64,000 nt of DNA from JBBRCX01 sp038204465 (GCA_038204465.1 JBBRCX010000003.1:1-64000), one strand, 5' to 3'; shown: positions 1 to 8,937, counted from the first letter of the stretch. Notes: generated by a model not told the origin, from the sequence alone. Numbers and translations are program-made.

Positions 1-22
1 GCAGGCAAACAGATACCAAACG

Positions 23-53
23 AAAAAGGACTTGCGTGATCGCAAGTCCTTTT
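23..53 (-). terminator. Rho-independent terminator downstream of tRNA-fMet
   Basis: A perfect 9-bp stem (28-36 with 41-49) with a 4-nt loop is flanked by an A-run on the left and a T-run on the right. Read on the minus strand it ends in five U residues just after the tRNA gene, so it probably terminates tRNA transcription. The flanking runs make it potentially bidirectional. Confidence 0.8.
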
Positions 54-64
54 CCTGCATCGAA

Positions 65-138
<74 letters not shown>

Positions 139-150
139 ATCTTGTAAAAC

Positions 151-178
151 ATTCTAGACCCTGGATGCGACGCGTCAA
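151..178 (-). promoter_or_regulatory. Sigma70-type promoter of tRNA-fMet
   Basis: On the minus strand a TTGACG -35 box (173-178) and a TAGAAT -10 box (151-156) are separated by 16 bp, ending 12 bp before the tRNA 5' end. Both are close to consensus, as expected for a stable RNA gene. Confidence 0.75.
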
Positions 179-489
179 GCACCGCGTCCGACGCCAGAGT
201 TACGCCGTGTTAAGCGGGCGGTTCGGTATTTTGTTCTGAATTGACAAAAGTAAGCGAATCTCATCACTCGCTCGCTTCGGTTGCGAGGCCCACACGTGCT
301 GCTTAGGATCATCAACTTCCGCCTGGCGGGCGACGGCGGAGTGAATCACAACTGGACGTGTTGGAAAGCCGCCGTGCAACTTTGGCGGCATCGCGCGCGT
401 TGGAGGGAGCCAACCGCGGCGCACGACCCAGTTGAGATCTGGGGGCGAGATTTGTTGTTCGCGCCAAATCGAAGGCAAAGGAGTGCCAC
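179..489. other. Intergenic, no gene seen
   Basis: About 310 bases lie between the tRNA promoter and the nuclease gene. Short open frames exist on both strands but none has family resemblance, a ribosome site or plausible composition. The right end (about 475-483, AAAGGAG) is the ribosome binding site of the next gene. Confidence 0.5.
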
Positions 490-1173
490 ATGCCGGGTGA
501 GACCCAACTGCACAAGACGTTGAAGAAGGAGGCCTGCCGCTGGCTCTTCCGGATGGGCTACCGCTGCATCGCGGCGGAGGTGCGGCTCAAGCCACTGGGG
601 ATCATCGACGCCGTCGGCACCGGCGTTTTTCGGCCGTATCACAACTACCTGTTCATCCCGCGCGAGCTGCAGCAGGTTTGCTTCGTCGAGTGCAAGGCGT
701 CGCGTGCCGATTTCCTGCGCGATCACAGCAACGATGGACAGATGCAGCTATGCCTCATCGAGCGCGAGCGCAACCGCCGGGCCAACAAGCGCCGCCGTTT
801 CCGCAAGCGCCTGCGGCAGTCGGTCGGCCTTGGGAAATTCCATGCCTGCCTGATGCAGCCGATGGCCAACCTGCACTACGTGCTCGCCCCCGTTGGGATG
901 CTGCTGAAGAAAGACCTGCCGCCGCGCTGGGGATTGCTGGCTTATGGGGAAGCGGGCGTGACGGTCGTGGTCCGCGCCGAATGGCAGGAACTGGCCCGTA
1001 CGGAATATGTCGAATCCGCGATCGCCCGCACCCTCACCGGCGACATCTACCGCGCCGACGACCGCGCCATCAGCTCCGTCAACCGCGAGCTGTTCGCGCA
1101 GCAACAAACCCTGGCCGAGCGCATCCGCTCCGTTCGCCCGGTCCTGGCGCCCACGGAACAATTACCCGCGTGA
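490..1173 (+). CDS. MmcB-like PD-(D/E)XK nuclease-fold protein
   Basis: A 227-residue cytosolic protein. The N-terminal 80 residues carry a PD-(D/E)XK arrangement: Glu14 or Glu30 in the first helix, Asp40 in the IIDAVG strand, and Glu67-x-Lys69 in FVECKASRADF. The VECKASRADF stretch resembles MmcB, a DNA-repair-associated putative endonuclease family (family knowledge). The C-terminal half is basic and unassigned. The start is set by an AAAGGAG site 7-8 bases upstream of the ATG. It stands alone next to the initiator tRNA with no mutasome partners (imuA, imuB, dnaE2) nearby, so a role in damage processing is only inferred. Confidence 0.7.
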   Translation: MPGETQLHKTLKKEACRWLFRMGYRCIAAEVRLKPLGIIDAVGTGVFRPYHNYLFIPRELQQVCFVECKASRADFLRDHSNDGQMQLCLIERERNRRANKRRRFRKRLRQSVGLGKFHACLMQPMANLHYVLAPVGMLLKKDLPPRWGLLAYGEAGVTVVVRAEWQELARTEYVESAIARTLTGDIYRADDRAISSVNRELFAQQQTLAERIRSVRPVLAPTEQLPA

Positions 1174-1222
1174 GGTTTGAGAATTACGACGGACGGCGGG
1201 AGCGATCGGTGAGCGCGGGCAG

Positions 1223-1276
1223 AATCCGAAATCGCAATTCGAATCGCAAATCGCAAATCGCAAATCGAAAATCCGA
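1223..1276. repeat. AATCGCAAATC-type short tandem repeat
   Basis: Irregular tandem copies of a roughly 7-9 bp unit (variants of AATCGCA and AATCGAAA) follow the stop codon of the nuclease gene. The same units in opposite orientation occur at 43792-43830, also just after a stop codon, so this is a dispersed intergenic repeat rather than chance low complexity. Confidence 0.7.
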
Positions 1277-1278
1277 CC

Positions 1279-1737
1279 TCAGTCCGCCCCCGCATGGGCA
1301 ACCGCTGTGGCGTAGTAGCAACTGAGCGCGGTCCGCAATTGCTGTGGATCCGCGAGGACAAACCTAAGCTTCTTCTTCAGTCGCGGCGGCAGATCGCTGG
1401 CCGCCTTGGTGAAATGCTCTTCGGAAGTGGCCAGCACCAGTTGTTCCCCGAGCGTTCGAAGCGGTAGGACGTGGTAGCGCAGGGCCAGATCGCGCGAGAC
1501 ATGCGCCAGCGCCTGCGTGTCGACGCCGATCGAGGACAGGTCGACGCGCTGCGGGTTTTGCGAAAGCTGCTGGCACCAGGCATGCCACACATGCTGGGGG
1601 CGGCACAGGTCCCAGGCGAGGGCGATCTCGCCGAATCGGCGGCGCGAGTTGGTCTGGTCTTCGAGGATCTCCGCGACGTCGTGCCCGCTGAGGCGCACGA
1701 GCCGGCCAAGACATTCGCCGAACAAAAGTGGCCGCAT
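1279..1737 (-). CDS. Stand-alone GspE/PilB N-terminal (MshEN-like) domain protein
   Basis: This 152-residue protein matches the N-terminal domain of type II secretion and type IV pilus ATPases (T2SSE_N/MshEN): an LGxLVRLSG segment, then QxxxRRRFGEIAL, a middle linker, and a second repeat with VDTQALAHVSRDLALRYHVLPL and the LVLATSEEH strand. The domain binds c-di-GMP in some relatives. There is no ATPase domain here, and no Walker motifs follow, so it is a lone regulatory domain rather than a secretion motor. No pilus or secretion genes flank it. Similar solo domains probably act as adaptors or c-di-GMP sensors; this is inference. Confidence 0.65.
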   Translation of the reverse strand: MRPLLFGECLGRLVRLSGHDVAEILEDQTNSRRRFGEIALAWDLCRPQHVWHAWCQQLSQNPQRVDLSSIGVDTQALAHVSRDLALRYHVLPLRTLGEQLVLATSEEHFTKAASDLPPRLKKKLRFVLADPQQLRTALSCYYATAVAHAGAD

Positions 1738-1914
1738 CTCCCGCTCCTTCGATGGCAGTCATCCGCGCGGCTGCACGCGGGCTCTGCCGTGACACCTTCC
1801 CCAACGAAAGCTACGATACGCCCGCCCTCCCGGCAAAAACGGCGGCCGGATTTCCGGGTCCAGACGGAGCAGCGCCTCGTCCGATAACTGAGTTATTCCG
1901 CTGTGCCGTCGTTC

Positions 1915-2682
1915 ATGCGGATCATCAGCTACAACATTCTCAACGGCGGCGAAGGCCGGGCCGATCCGCTCGCCGAGGTGATCGAAGCGCAGCGGCCCGA
2001 TCTGGTCTTTCTGGTTGAAGCGGAGGACCTCTCGGGGCTGGAGCGGATGTCGAAGCGGCTGGGAATGGAGTGCCTGCAGGGCCAGGGCCGCAGCCGGCAC
2101 GCCTCGGCGCTCTTGAGCCGCTGGCCGATCCAGGAGTCGGTGAATCACGGCGCGCTGGGCGACGGGATCGGCAATTCGCTGCTGGAGGCGACGGTTCTTC
2201 CGCCGGGCAGCGCGCCGCTCGCGGTGGGCGTTGTGCACCTGAGCCCTCACGCAATGGAGGCGGACGAGACGAAGAGAGAACAGGAGTTAAAGATCCTGCT
2301 CGCCGCCTTCGAGCGCCATCGCAGCCGCGGCGAGGCGCACGTGATTGGCGGCGACTTCAACGCCAACGCGCCGTATCAGAAGATCGATCCGCAGCGCTGC
2401 AAGCCGCGGACGCGCAAGGAGTGGGACGAAAACGGCGGCGAGTTGCCGCGGCGGGTCATCCAGAAGATGCTCGACGCCGGCTACGTCGACTCGCTGCACG
2501 CGCTCGACCCGGCAGCCGGTGAGAATATCGGGACGTTCTCGACCCAGTTTCCCGGACAGCGGGTGGACTACCTGTTCACGTCCGGCCTCGATCGCTCGAG
2601 CTTGAAACACGCGTGGGTGGAACAAGACCGGCTGGCGAAATACGCGAGCGATCACTTTCCGATTGGAGTGGAGATTCGGTGA
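1915..2682 (+). CDS. Endonuclease/exonuclease/phosphatase family protein
   Basis: A roughly 255-residue cytosolic hydrolase of the EEP superfamily (DNase I-like). Hallmarks in order: MRIISYNILNGG at the N-terminus, DLVFLVEAED with the metal-binding acid, VVHLSPHAM, GGDFNAN (catalytic Asp and Asn), and the terminal SDHFPIGVE with the catalytic Asp-His. The substrate cannot be told; the fold covers AP endonucleases, phosphodiesterases and phosphatases. The chosen ATG begins directly at the first conserved strand; a GTG four codons upstream (1903) is possible, and neither has a clear ribosome site. Confidence 0.85.
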   Translation: MRIISYNILNGGEGRADPLAEVIEAQRPDLVFLVEAEDLSGLERMSKRLGMECLQGQGRSRHASALLSRWPIQESVNHGALGDGIGNSLLEATVLPPGSAPLAVGVVHLSPHAMEADETKREQELKILLAAFERHRSRGEAHVIGGDFNANAPYQKIDPQRCKPRTRKEWDENGGELPRRVIQKMLDAGYVDSLHALDPAAGENIGTFSTQFPGQRVDYLFTSGLDRSSLKHAWVEQDRLAKYASDHFPIGVEIR

Positions 2683-2832
2683 GCGCGCCGCGGTGAACGG
2701 AAGAGGCCGGCCAACGTAGAATTCAGGGACGAGCGGGTGATGCAATCGCTTCGTGTGCAGGCCGTGAGAGCCTGGCGGAAGTTAGGACGCGGTACTGGCA
2801 GGCAGCGATCGGGGCTGGGTTAACGGAGAAGA

Positions 2833-3747
2833 ATGAGCTGGAGACGCTACACGAACTGGGCCAAGACGCGCCCGCTGACGTTGCGCCTGGCGGACCGCCT
2901 GGGGCGCAGCCGGGGGCGAATGCGCCTGCTCGATCATCTTTTCCTCCCCAAGCGCTCAACGCTCAAGCCCGATCTTGCCACTTGGGAGAACGAAGAGCTG
3001 GCCGCGGCATGGGTCGGCCATGCGACGGTGCTGCTTCGCGTCGGCGGCATGACGATCCTGACCGACCCGGTGCTCAGCAGCTCGATCGGCGTAGGACTGG
3101 GCCTCATCACCGGCGGCCCGCGCCGGCTGGTCGCGCCGGCGCTCTCGATGCGCGAGTTGCCCGAGATCGATCTGATCCTGATTTCCCACGCACACTTCGA
3201 CCACCTCGACCGCCCGACGCTCGCCCGGCTCCCGAAGCGCACGCCGGTGATCACCGCCCATCACACGCACGACTTGATCCGCGATCTCGGTTTTCGCCGG
3301 GTCACCGAGCTGCAGTGGGGCGAGTCGGTGGCCGTGGGCGGCGTGCGCATCACCGCCCGCGAAGTGGCGCACTGGGGCGCCCGCACCTTCTACGATCGGC
3401 ATCGCGGGTTCAACGCATACCTGATCGAAGCCGGCAAACGCCGCGTCCTCTACGGCGGCGACACCGCGTACCACCATGGCTTCAAGGGAATCGGCAAAGT
3501 CGATCTGGCCGTCTTCGGGATCGGCGCGTATGACCCTTACATTCAGGCGCACGCGACGCCCGAGCAGGTCTGGACGATGGCCAACCACGTGCGCGCCGAG
3601 CGCATTCTTCCGATGCACCACAGCACTTTCCGTCTGAGCCAGGAGCCGACCGGCGAGCCTATCGAGCGCATGCTCGCCGCCGCCGGACGCGACACCGACC
3701 GAATCGTCGCGACCCAGATCGGCGCGCAGTGGGCGCACTTCAACTAG
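2833..3747 (+). CDS. MBL-fold metal-dependent hydrolase (UlaG/NAPE-PLD-like)
   Basis: A 304-residue metallo-beta-lactamase-fold protein. WVGHATVLL and the TDPVLS motif precede the metal site HAHFDH (about residues 119-124). A further ligand follows in VAHWGARTF, then GGDTAYH (bridging Asp) and a terminal PMHHSTF histidine. The WVGHATxL and TDP motifs place it in the NAPE-PLD/UlaG branch, whose members hydrolyse phosphodiester or lactone bonds; the actual substrate is unknown. No signal peptide is seen, so it is probably cytosolic. It is separated by 150 bp from the EEP gene and is convergent with the next gene. Confidence 0.85.
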   Translation: MSWRRYTNWAKTRPLTLRLADRLGRSRGRMRLLDHLFLPKRSTLKPDLATWENEELAAAWVGHATVLLRVGGMTILTDPVLSSSIGVGLGLITGGPRRLVAPALSMRELPEIDLILISHAHFDHLDRPTLARLPKRTPVITAHHTHDLIRDLGFRRVTELQWGESVAVGGVRITAREVAHWGARTFYDRHRGFNAYLIEAGKRRVLYGGDTAYHHGFKGIGKVDLAVFGIGAYDPYIQAHATPEQVWTMANHVRAERILPMHHSTFRLSQEPTGEPIERMLAAAGRDTDRIVATQIGAQWAHFN

Positions 3748-3789
3748 CCGAAGCGTTTGCAGGATCAGCGGACGTTCTGCCCGCACCCA

Positions 3790-4182
3790 TCAATTCAAGT
3801 ACTGTCGTCGCGACGGCAGCGCCGCCAGCCGCCGCCGGCTCTGGCGCGTCAGTACATACGCGGCGGGCAGCGACAACAGGCTCAACGTGCCGAAGACGAT
3901 CCAATCCCGAAGGCCGACCCAAAGCCAGCCTCCGATCAATCCCACGATCGTGAGAAGGATCGAGAGGATCGCGCCCGCGATCTGCAGGCGAAGGCCGGCC
4001 CGGCGCAGCCGCAGGATCATCGAATCTTCGTGAAGCGTCTCTCCCAGGAAGATCAGGACCAACGGCGCGATCAAGAACCCAATCGCGGCCCATGTCGGCA
4101 TCACCGGGCCGAAACAGACACAGAGGAGCGGGGCCTGCGAGAGGATCCCGAGCTTCAACAGGAACAGCCGGCCGGTGGTCAT
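3790..4182 (-). CDS. Small integral membrane protein, unknown function
   Basis: A 130-residue protein with about four hydrophobic segments (around residues 12-30, 33-50, 68-86 and 90-110) and a basic C-terminal tail. I do not recognise a family. Its ATG overlaps the stop of the EamA transporter gene by 4 bp (ATGA type), so it is translationally coupled and last in the minus-strand run that starts near 8.8 kb. Confidence 0.6.
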   Translation of the reverse strand: MTTGRLFLLKLGILSQAPLLCVCFGPVMPTWAAIGFLIAPLVLIFLGETLHEDSMILRLRRAGLRLQIAGAILSILLTIVGLIGGWLWVGLRDWIVFGTLSLLSLPAAYVLTRQSRRRLAALPSRRQYLN

Positions 4183-5189
4183 GACCTCGCCTGTGGAAGA
4201 TCCGCCGGCAGGCTGACGGTAGCCACACCTTCCGGCGCGGGGATGGGGGGAGGCGTCTCGCCGAGAGGCTTTCGCCGCGCGTTAACAAGCACAACCCCCA
4301 GGACAATCATCGCGCCGCCGACGAGTGCGAGCGGCGTAGGCACCTCGCGCAGGAAAAGCGCCCCGATCACGATCGCCAGCGGCGGAACGAGATAGAGGAA
4401 ACTCACCGCCCGCGAGACCGCCAGTTCCTTGAGCGCATAGGACCACATCAGGTACGCCGCCGCCGCCGGGAAGATTCCCATGTAGATGACGGCAACGGTC
4501 GACGAGATCGGCGCCGATAAAATCTGCTGGCGCAATCCGCGAAGCATCGGGAGCAACAGGGCGGTGCCGATCCAGATGGTGTAGGTGGTGAATTCAACCG
4601 AAGAGAAGCGGCTCAACATGGGTTTCTGCATGACGGTGTAGATCGCGCCGCCGAGGGCGGCGAGCAACACCAGGCCCGCGCGGGGCTCGAAGCGAAACCC
4701 GCCGCCGACGCTGGCGGCGATGACCACCGCGCCCGCGAAGCTGGCGGCGATGCCCGCCCAGCCGCGCAGGCCGAGCCGGTCGCCCAGCGTCAGCGCGGCG
4801 AGAAGCGCCGCGATGACGGGGCTGTTATTGAGCAGCAGGGCGGCCGTCCCCGCGTCGATGGTCATCTCGCCATAGCACAGCGCAAGCTGGTAGACGGTGA
4901 TGCCCGCGAGGCCTGCGACGATCAGCATGGGCAGATCGCGCAGCGCCGGCCGGCGCATGGGATGAAACAGGCAGTAGCCGCCCAGCACGACGGAGGCGAC
5001 GAGAAAGCGCAGCAGCACCAGATGCTGCGGCGAATACGCTCCCGGACGCAGCGCGAAGCGGATACCGACAAACGCCGAACCCCAGAAGGTCAGGCTCGGC
5101 GCCAGCAGCAGGAACAGCCGCAGGTTTCGAGGCCGCGGCGCCGCGGCTCGCTCGGTCTGCGGATCCAGCGTGATCGGTCCTGTCGCCAT
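4179..5189 (-). CDS. EamA/DMT-family transporter
   Basis: A 336-residue inner-membrane protein with about ten transmembrane segments arranged as two tandem EamA repeats, the layout of the 10-TMS drug/metabolite exporter family. The first repeat starts at LLAPSLTFWGSAFVGIRFAL and the second at VLLAALGGAIYTVMQKP. Family members export amino acids, sugars or other small metabolites; the substrate cannot be inferred. It is preceded by the TfoX-domain gene with a 13-bp gap and overlaps the next gene by 4 bp. Confidence 0.85.
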   Translation of the reverse strand: MATGPITLDPQTERAAAPRPRNLRLFLLLAPSLTFWGSAFVGIRFALRPGAYSPQHLVLLRFLVASVVLGGYCLFHPMRRPALRDLPMLIVAGLAGITVYQLALCYGEMTIDAGTAALLLNNSPVIAALLAALTLGDRLGLRGWAGIAASFAGAVVIAASVGGGFRFEPRAGLVLLAALGGAIYTVMQKPMLSRFSSVEFTTYTIWIGTALLLPMLRGLRQQILSAPISSTVAVIYMGIFPAAAAYLMWSYALKELAVSRAVSFLYLVPPLAIVIGALFLREVPTPLALVGGAMIVLGVVLVNARRKPLGETPPPIPAPEGVATVSLPADLPQARS

Positions 5190-5202
5190 TGCGGCGGACA
5201 GC

Positions 5203-5544
5203 TTAGCGTGTGCCGCGGCGGGGGGTAATGGAGGCGGGAGAGCACCCGACCGATCGCCGCGCCCACGTGCTCAGCTGCGCCGCGCTCTCGAGAATGTCCG
5301 GCGGGACTTCGTAGTAGTTCCTGATCAACTGCTTCGCGTTGGGGCGGAAGGGTTTCATCCCGCGCCGCACGAAGTCTTCGCGATTGGACGCATCGGTCTT
5401 CAAGTAAAAGCGGCCCTTGGAGATGATGCCGAAGAAGACGTCGCCGCAGTAGAGGCCATGACTGCCGAACATCGGGCGCGCCGAGACGTCGGGCGCCTCG
5501 CGCAACTGTTCGAGCACGTATTCTTTGAATGAATCGTTTTTCAC
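5203..5544 (-). CDS. TfoX/Sxy N-terminal domain protein
   Basis: A 113-residue protein consisting of the TfoX N-terminal domain: VSARPMFGSHGLYCGDVFFG, then LKTD and the ENYYEVP-like strand (IRNYYEVP). In gamma-proteobacteria full-length TfoX/Sxy controls competence, but single-domain homologues are widespread and of unknown role. The TfoX C-terminal domain is absent, which is usual for these short forms. It lies between the M28 peptidase (20-bp gap) and the EamA gene (13-bp gap), so it is probably co-transcribed. Confidence 0.85.
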   Translation of the reverse strand: MKNDSFKEYVLEQLREAPDVSARPMFGSHGLYCGDVFFGIISKGRFYLKTDASNREDFVRRGMKPFRPNAKQLIRNYYEVPPDILESAAQLSTWARRSVGCSPASITPRRGTR

Positions 5545-5563
5545 GAGGAAGCGCTCCAGCCGG

Positions 5564-6493
5564 TCATTCCCGCTCCGTAAGGTCTTCGACCACGCGCACG
5601 AGCCCCGCGACCACGCGCGACATGCGGTCGTAGTTCACCCTGTCAGGCGTATCTTCCTGCGTGTGGTAGTGCCGATAGCGGAACGGGGCGGTGTCGGTCA
5701 CCATCAGACCGGCGTAGCCCTCCTGCCAGAACGACCAGTGGTCCGACCAGCCGACGCCTTCGAACAGGCCCGGCACGGCGGCGCCTTCGGAGGGGAACTG
5801 CGCGTGGCGGCGGAAGGATTCGACGCAGCGGCTTACGAGCCGACGCGAGTCGTAGTTGCCGATGAAGCCGATGAAATTTCCGGTATCCGGATAGAAGAGG
5901 TTGAACGGGAAGGGGTAGCGCTGGCTCCCTTTCTCATCGGAGTAATAGCCGATGGTCTCAGGGGCCAACATGGCGACGATTTTTTCGCCGCGCTCTTGGC
6001 AGCGGCGGGCGTAAACGCGGCTGCCCATCTGGTTCGTCTGGAAGAACGGCGGCTCTTCGTTCACGAACGCGACGAAACGAAGCGTGCGCGGGACCTTTCG
6101 GTCTCGCAGCGTATGGGCGATTTCTAATACTGCCGCGATGCCCGTGGCGTTGTCGTTCGCGCCGGGCGAACCGCGCAGCGAATCGTAGTGGGCCCCGACC
6201 AGCACGATCTCATCCGCCAGCGCCGAACCGGGCAGGGAGGCGTCGAGGTTGAGGACGGTCCGGCCCTCGACTTGATACGGCTGCTCGCCCACTTCGTAGC
6301 CAGCGCCGCTGAGTTGTTCCCGCACATAGGCGACGGCGGCGTCGAGCGCTTCGGGGTGCCAGACGTTGCGCTCGCCGATCGTGCCGCCGAGCATCTCGAC
6401 ATGCGCGCGAAGTTTGTCGCCAAGCTCGATGACCTCCGGCGACAGAGCCGGCAATGCCCCGGTGAAAGAGACGCCCGGCATACGCGTAATCAC
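5564..6493 (-). CDS. M28-family zinc aminopeptidase
   Basis: A 309-residue protein of the M28 peptidase family (Zn-dependent exopeptidases). The two-zinc site is visible in order: VGAHYDS (His and Asp), GANDNATG (bridging Asp), FVNEEPPFF (catalytic Glu plus ligand), and later SDHWSF. The last ligand is probably the His in YHTQEDTPD. No signal peptide is evident, so it may act in the cytosol, although many homologues are exported. The gap to the upstream VWA gene is 14 bp, consistent with one operon. Confidence 0.9.
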   Translation of the reverse strand: MITRMPGVSFTGALPALSPEVIELGDKLRAHVEMLGGTIGERNVWHPEALDAAVAYVREQLSGAGYEVGEQPYQVEGRTVLNLDASLPGSALADEIVLVGAHYDSLRGSPGANDNATGIAAVLEIAHTLRDRKVPRTLRFVAFVNEEPPFFQTNQMGSRVYARRCQERGEKIVAMLAPETIGYYSDEKGSQRYPFPFNLFYPDTGNFIGFIGNYDSRRLVSRCVESFRRHAQFPSEGAAVPGLFEGVGWSDHWSFWQEGYAGLMVTDTAPFRYRHYHTQEDTPDRVNYDRMSRVVAGLVRVVEDLTERE

Positions 6494-6507
6494 GCATCCT
6501 CCAGTGG

Positions 6508-8799
6508 TCAGCCGTCTGTGCGCTTCCAGACCACGAGGCCGGCGGCGATCAACACGCCTGCCAACAATGCGAGCCAGGACGTTAGCCGAACCTGACGCGC
6601 GGGCCAGTGGAAATCGATGGGCGTCGTCTGCGATGGGGGAACGATCATCCCGCCGGTGCGGCGGGCCAACTCGCGCATGGTCTCCCGGTCGTTGCCGATC
6701 TCGTTGAACTCCGGGGCGTAACGTCCGGCGAGCGCGCGGCGGTCCAGCAGATGGTCGCCCTCACGCACGACGGCAACGACGGGCGTTCGCGGCGCGGGCA
6801 GAACGAGCTCGTAACGGCCAGGGCCGGTCTGCTCGATCGCATGCGAGACATTCTCGTTTGGGTCGGCTTCGATGCCGTACAGATGCAGCGTGAGCGAACG
6901 ATCATTGAGATAGCCTGATTCGTCGCCGGCGTCGACGATCAGGTGGAGCCGGGCACCGGGGTCCCAGGTGATTCGGTAGTGCGGATCACGCGGGGGGCGG
7001 GATGAGCGCAGCAGCGCGTCGGCCTCTGTTGGGGAACAGCTGAAGGCGGCCGCCAATACCGCTCCGTCGCCGACGTTCCACTTCGCTGCCATCGTAAGAC
7101 GCTCGCCATCGAAGCTGGCGTCAGCGAGAGCAGTCGCGCCGGTCTTGAGCCAGGTTCGGTTCCACAGTTCGACGCGCCGCGGAGGCAACGCGAGGCTTCT
7201 ATCGCTGAAGACCACTTGCACCGGCTTTCGAACAATTGCATCGGGCGCGGCGGCTTGCATGAGCTTGCGCGTGACGTCGGCCCATTTCTTCGGATCGAGT
7301 TGCGTCGTGAAGGTGCCCCCTGTCGCGGCCGAGATGGATCGCAGGGCCTGGAGCGCCTGGCCTTCGCCCAGCGCGAGCACGTGCAATTGAATGTTGTGTG
7401 ACTTCAACATGCCGGCGATATGTTGCGGATGGGTCAGCGGCGCATCGGTGTCAGTGAGCAGGAGCAGTTGCTTCGGCAAGGGCGACGTCGCGGCGGCTGC
7501 CACGTTCTCCAGCGCCGGCTCCAGGTTGGTGGGGCCGTGCGGGAAGACGTCGGCGGGCGGCAGAGAAAGTCTTGCCGCGTCTTTGACGGGCTTGCCGGAG
7601 ATCCACCACTTCACGTCGTCGGAAAATCCGGCAACGCCGATCAGGTCCTCGGGCGGAAGGTGCGGAATCAGCCTGGCTATCGCATCAATGGCATAGCCCC
7701 AGCGACTTGAACCCGCAGTCTCGCCCGACATAGAGCCACTCGCATCGGTCAACAATATCCAGTGCGTGGTCGGCTGCGGCGGGGTGCTGGCCAGGGGAGC
7801 GAGAGATTCCAGCGCAGTCCCCGCATATCCGCCGGCGCCAAAGGCGTGGTCGCCGCCGACGATGAACAGCGTGCCGCCAAGGTCGCGGACGTATTGGGTG
7901 AGCCGTTGCAGTTGGGTCTCCGAGAGCGCGGCTGCGGGAACGTTGTCGAGCACGATCGCGGCAGCATTCAGGTAATCAGCAGGCTCCGTGGACAGCTGCG
8001 CGGGCGAGAGAACGGTGAAGGGGCCGCTTATTTGGCGCTCGCCGACCCACCAGACGACCTCCTCGCGCGTGGGAGGTCGCAGGATGGTTAAGGCGTCGTT
8101 CTCGGGCCACGCGTCGCCCGGAGAAACCTGCGCCGAAGCGGCGCTGGCCCGTCGATCGAGCGGCTGCGAAATCGTGATCGTCCCCGTGGGGACGGTGGTG
8201 GGTGTGCCGGCCTGGGTTCCGCTGAAGGAGAGGGTGCGCGGCTCGCCGGTGTTATGGACAGCGGCCGTGAGCTCCTCGCCGCGCAATTCCAGCCGCTGCA
8301 CCGAAGCGTCCGCGGGAGCTTCCATGCCTGTGTCGACAACGATATAGAGAGGCGGCGCGTACGACGGGAAATCAAACCGGCAGTCGCTGAAGAGCAGGGT
8401 GGGGCCCTGGCGAGCGAGCCTGGGCAGCAGCGTCCTCTCGATGGGAATGTCCGGCAGTCGCTCGAGCTGATCGAAGGTCGCGCCGCCGGGGAAATAACTG
8501 ACGTGATACCGGGAATGTCCGACCAACTGGTGGATGCGCCGCTCAAGAAATGCGCGCTGCCGGTAACTGGCGGTGCGCGTGCTCGGTGAGAGATCGACCA
8601 GCACTTCGATCGGCTGCTGGAGCGGCCGCCGCCAGGTCGGCGCGCCAGCGGCGAGGACCAAGAGCAGCAACCCTGCGCCGGCGAGGAGCAGTGAAGCCTT
8701 CGGCGCCGCCGGGCGGCGCCAGAGGACAACCGCCGCGGTGGCGAGCGCGAGGCCGAGGCCGATCAGCATCAAGGTCGGTGAAGCGAAGAAGACGGGCAT
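6508..8799 (-). CDS. VWA-domain membrane protein (BatA/B-like architecture)
   Basis: About 763 residues. Two transmembrane segments lie at the N-terminus (about residues 5-25 and 35-53), followed by PTWRRP, a layout like the BatA aerotolerance proteins. A class-I glutamine-amidotransferase-like stretch (LFIVGGDHAFGAGGY) precedes the VWA domain, whose MIDAS motif DASGSMSG is intact. A final transmembrane segment is at the C-terminus. The protein would expose the VWA region to the periplasm. An upstream TTG (8820) is possible, but the ATG giving MPVFFASP matches the family start. First gene of the minus-strand run; MoxR, BatA and DUF58 partners are not adjacent. Confidence 0.8.
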   Translation of the reverse strand: MPVFFASPTLMLIGLGLALATAAVVLWRRPAAPKASLLLAGAGLLLLVLAAGAPTWRRPLQQPIEVLVDLSPSTRTASYRQRAFLERRIHQLVGHSRYHVSYFPGGATFDQLERLPDIPIERTLLPRLARQGPTLLFSDCRFDFPSYAPPLYIVVDTGMEAPADASVQRLELRGEELTAAVHNTGEPRTLSFSGTQAGTPTTVPTGTITISQPLDRRASAASAQVSPGDAWPENDALTILRPPTREEVVWWVGERQISGPFTVLSPAQLSTEPADYLNAAAIVLDNVPAAALSETQLQRLTQYVRDLGGTLFIVGGDHAFGAGGYAGTALESLAPLASTPPQPTTHWILLTDASGSMSGETAGSSRWGYAIDAIARLIPHLPPEDLIGVAGFSDDVKWWISGKPVKDAARLSLPPADVFPHGPTNLEPALENVAAAATSPLPKQLLLLTDTDAPLTHPQHIAGMLKSHNIQLHVLALGEGQALQALRSISAATGGTFTTQLDPKKWADVTRKLMQAAAPDAIVRKPVQVVFSDRSLALPPRRVELWNRTWLKTGATALADASFDGERLTMAAKWNVGDGAVLAAAFSCSPTEADALLRSSRPPRDPHYRITWDPGARLHLIVDAGDESGYLNDRSLTLHLYGIEADPNENVSHAIEQTGPGRYELVLPAPRTPVVAVVREGDHLLDRRALAGRYAPEFNEIGNDRETMRELARRTGGMIVPPSQTTPIDFHWPARQVRLTSWLALLAGVLIAAGLVVWKRTDG

Positions 8800-8937
8800 T
8801 TCCGCCGCGGATTGAACCAAGAATCGGATCGGAAGCGAAGCGATCGGGAAGATCTTTCACGCTTCCGGCGGCGGCTCGCCTAGTTGCCGGCCTTGGCGCG
8901 AGGGGGTAGAAGAGCGCCCGGCATTGTGGAGGCATTG

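Noticed and set aside
200..478. Minus-strand 92-codon open frame upstream of the tRNA
   Set aside because: Covers the tRNA promoter region and shows no family similarity; treated as non-coding.
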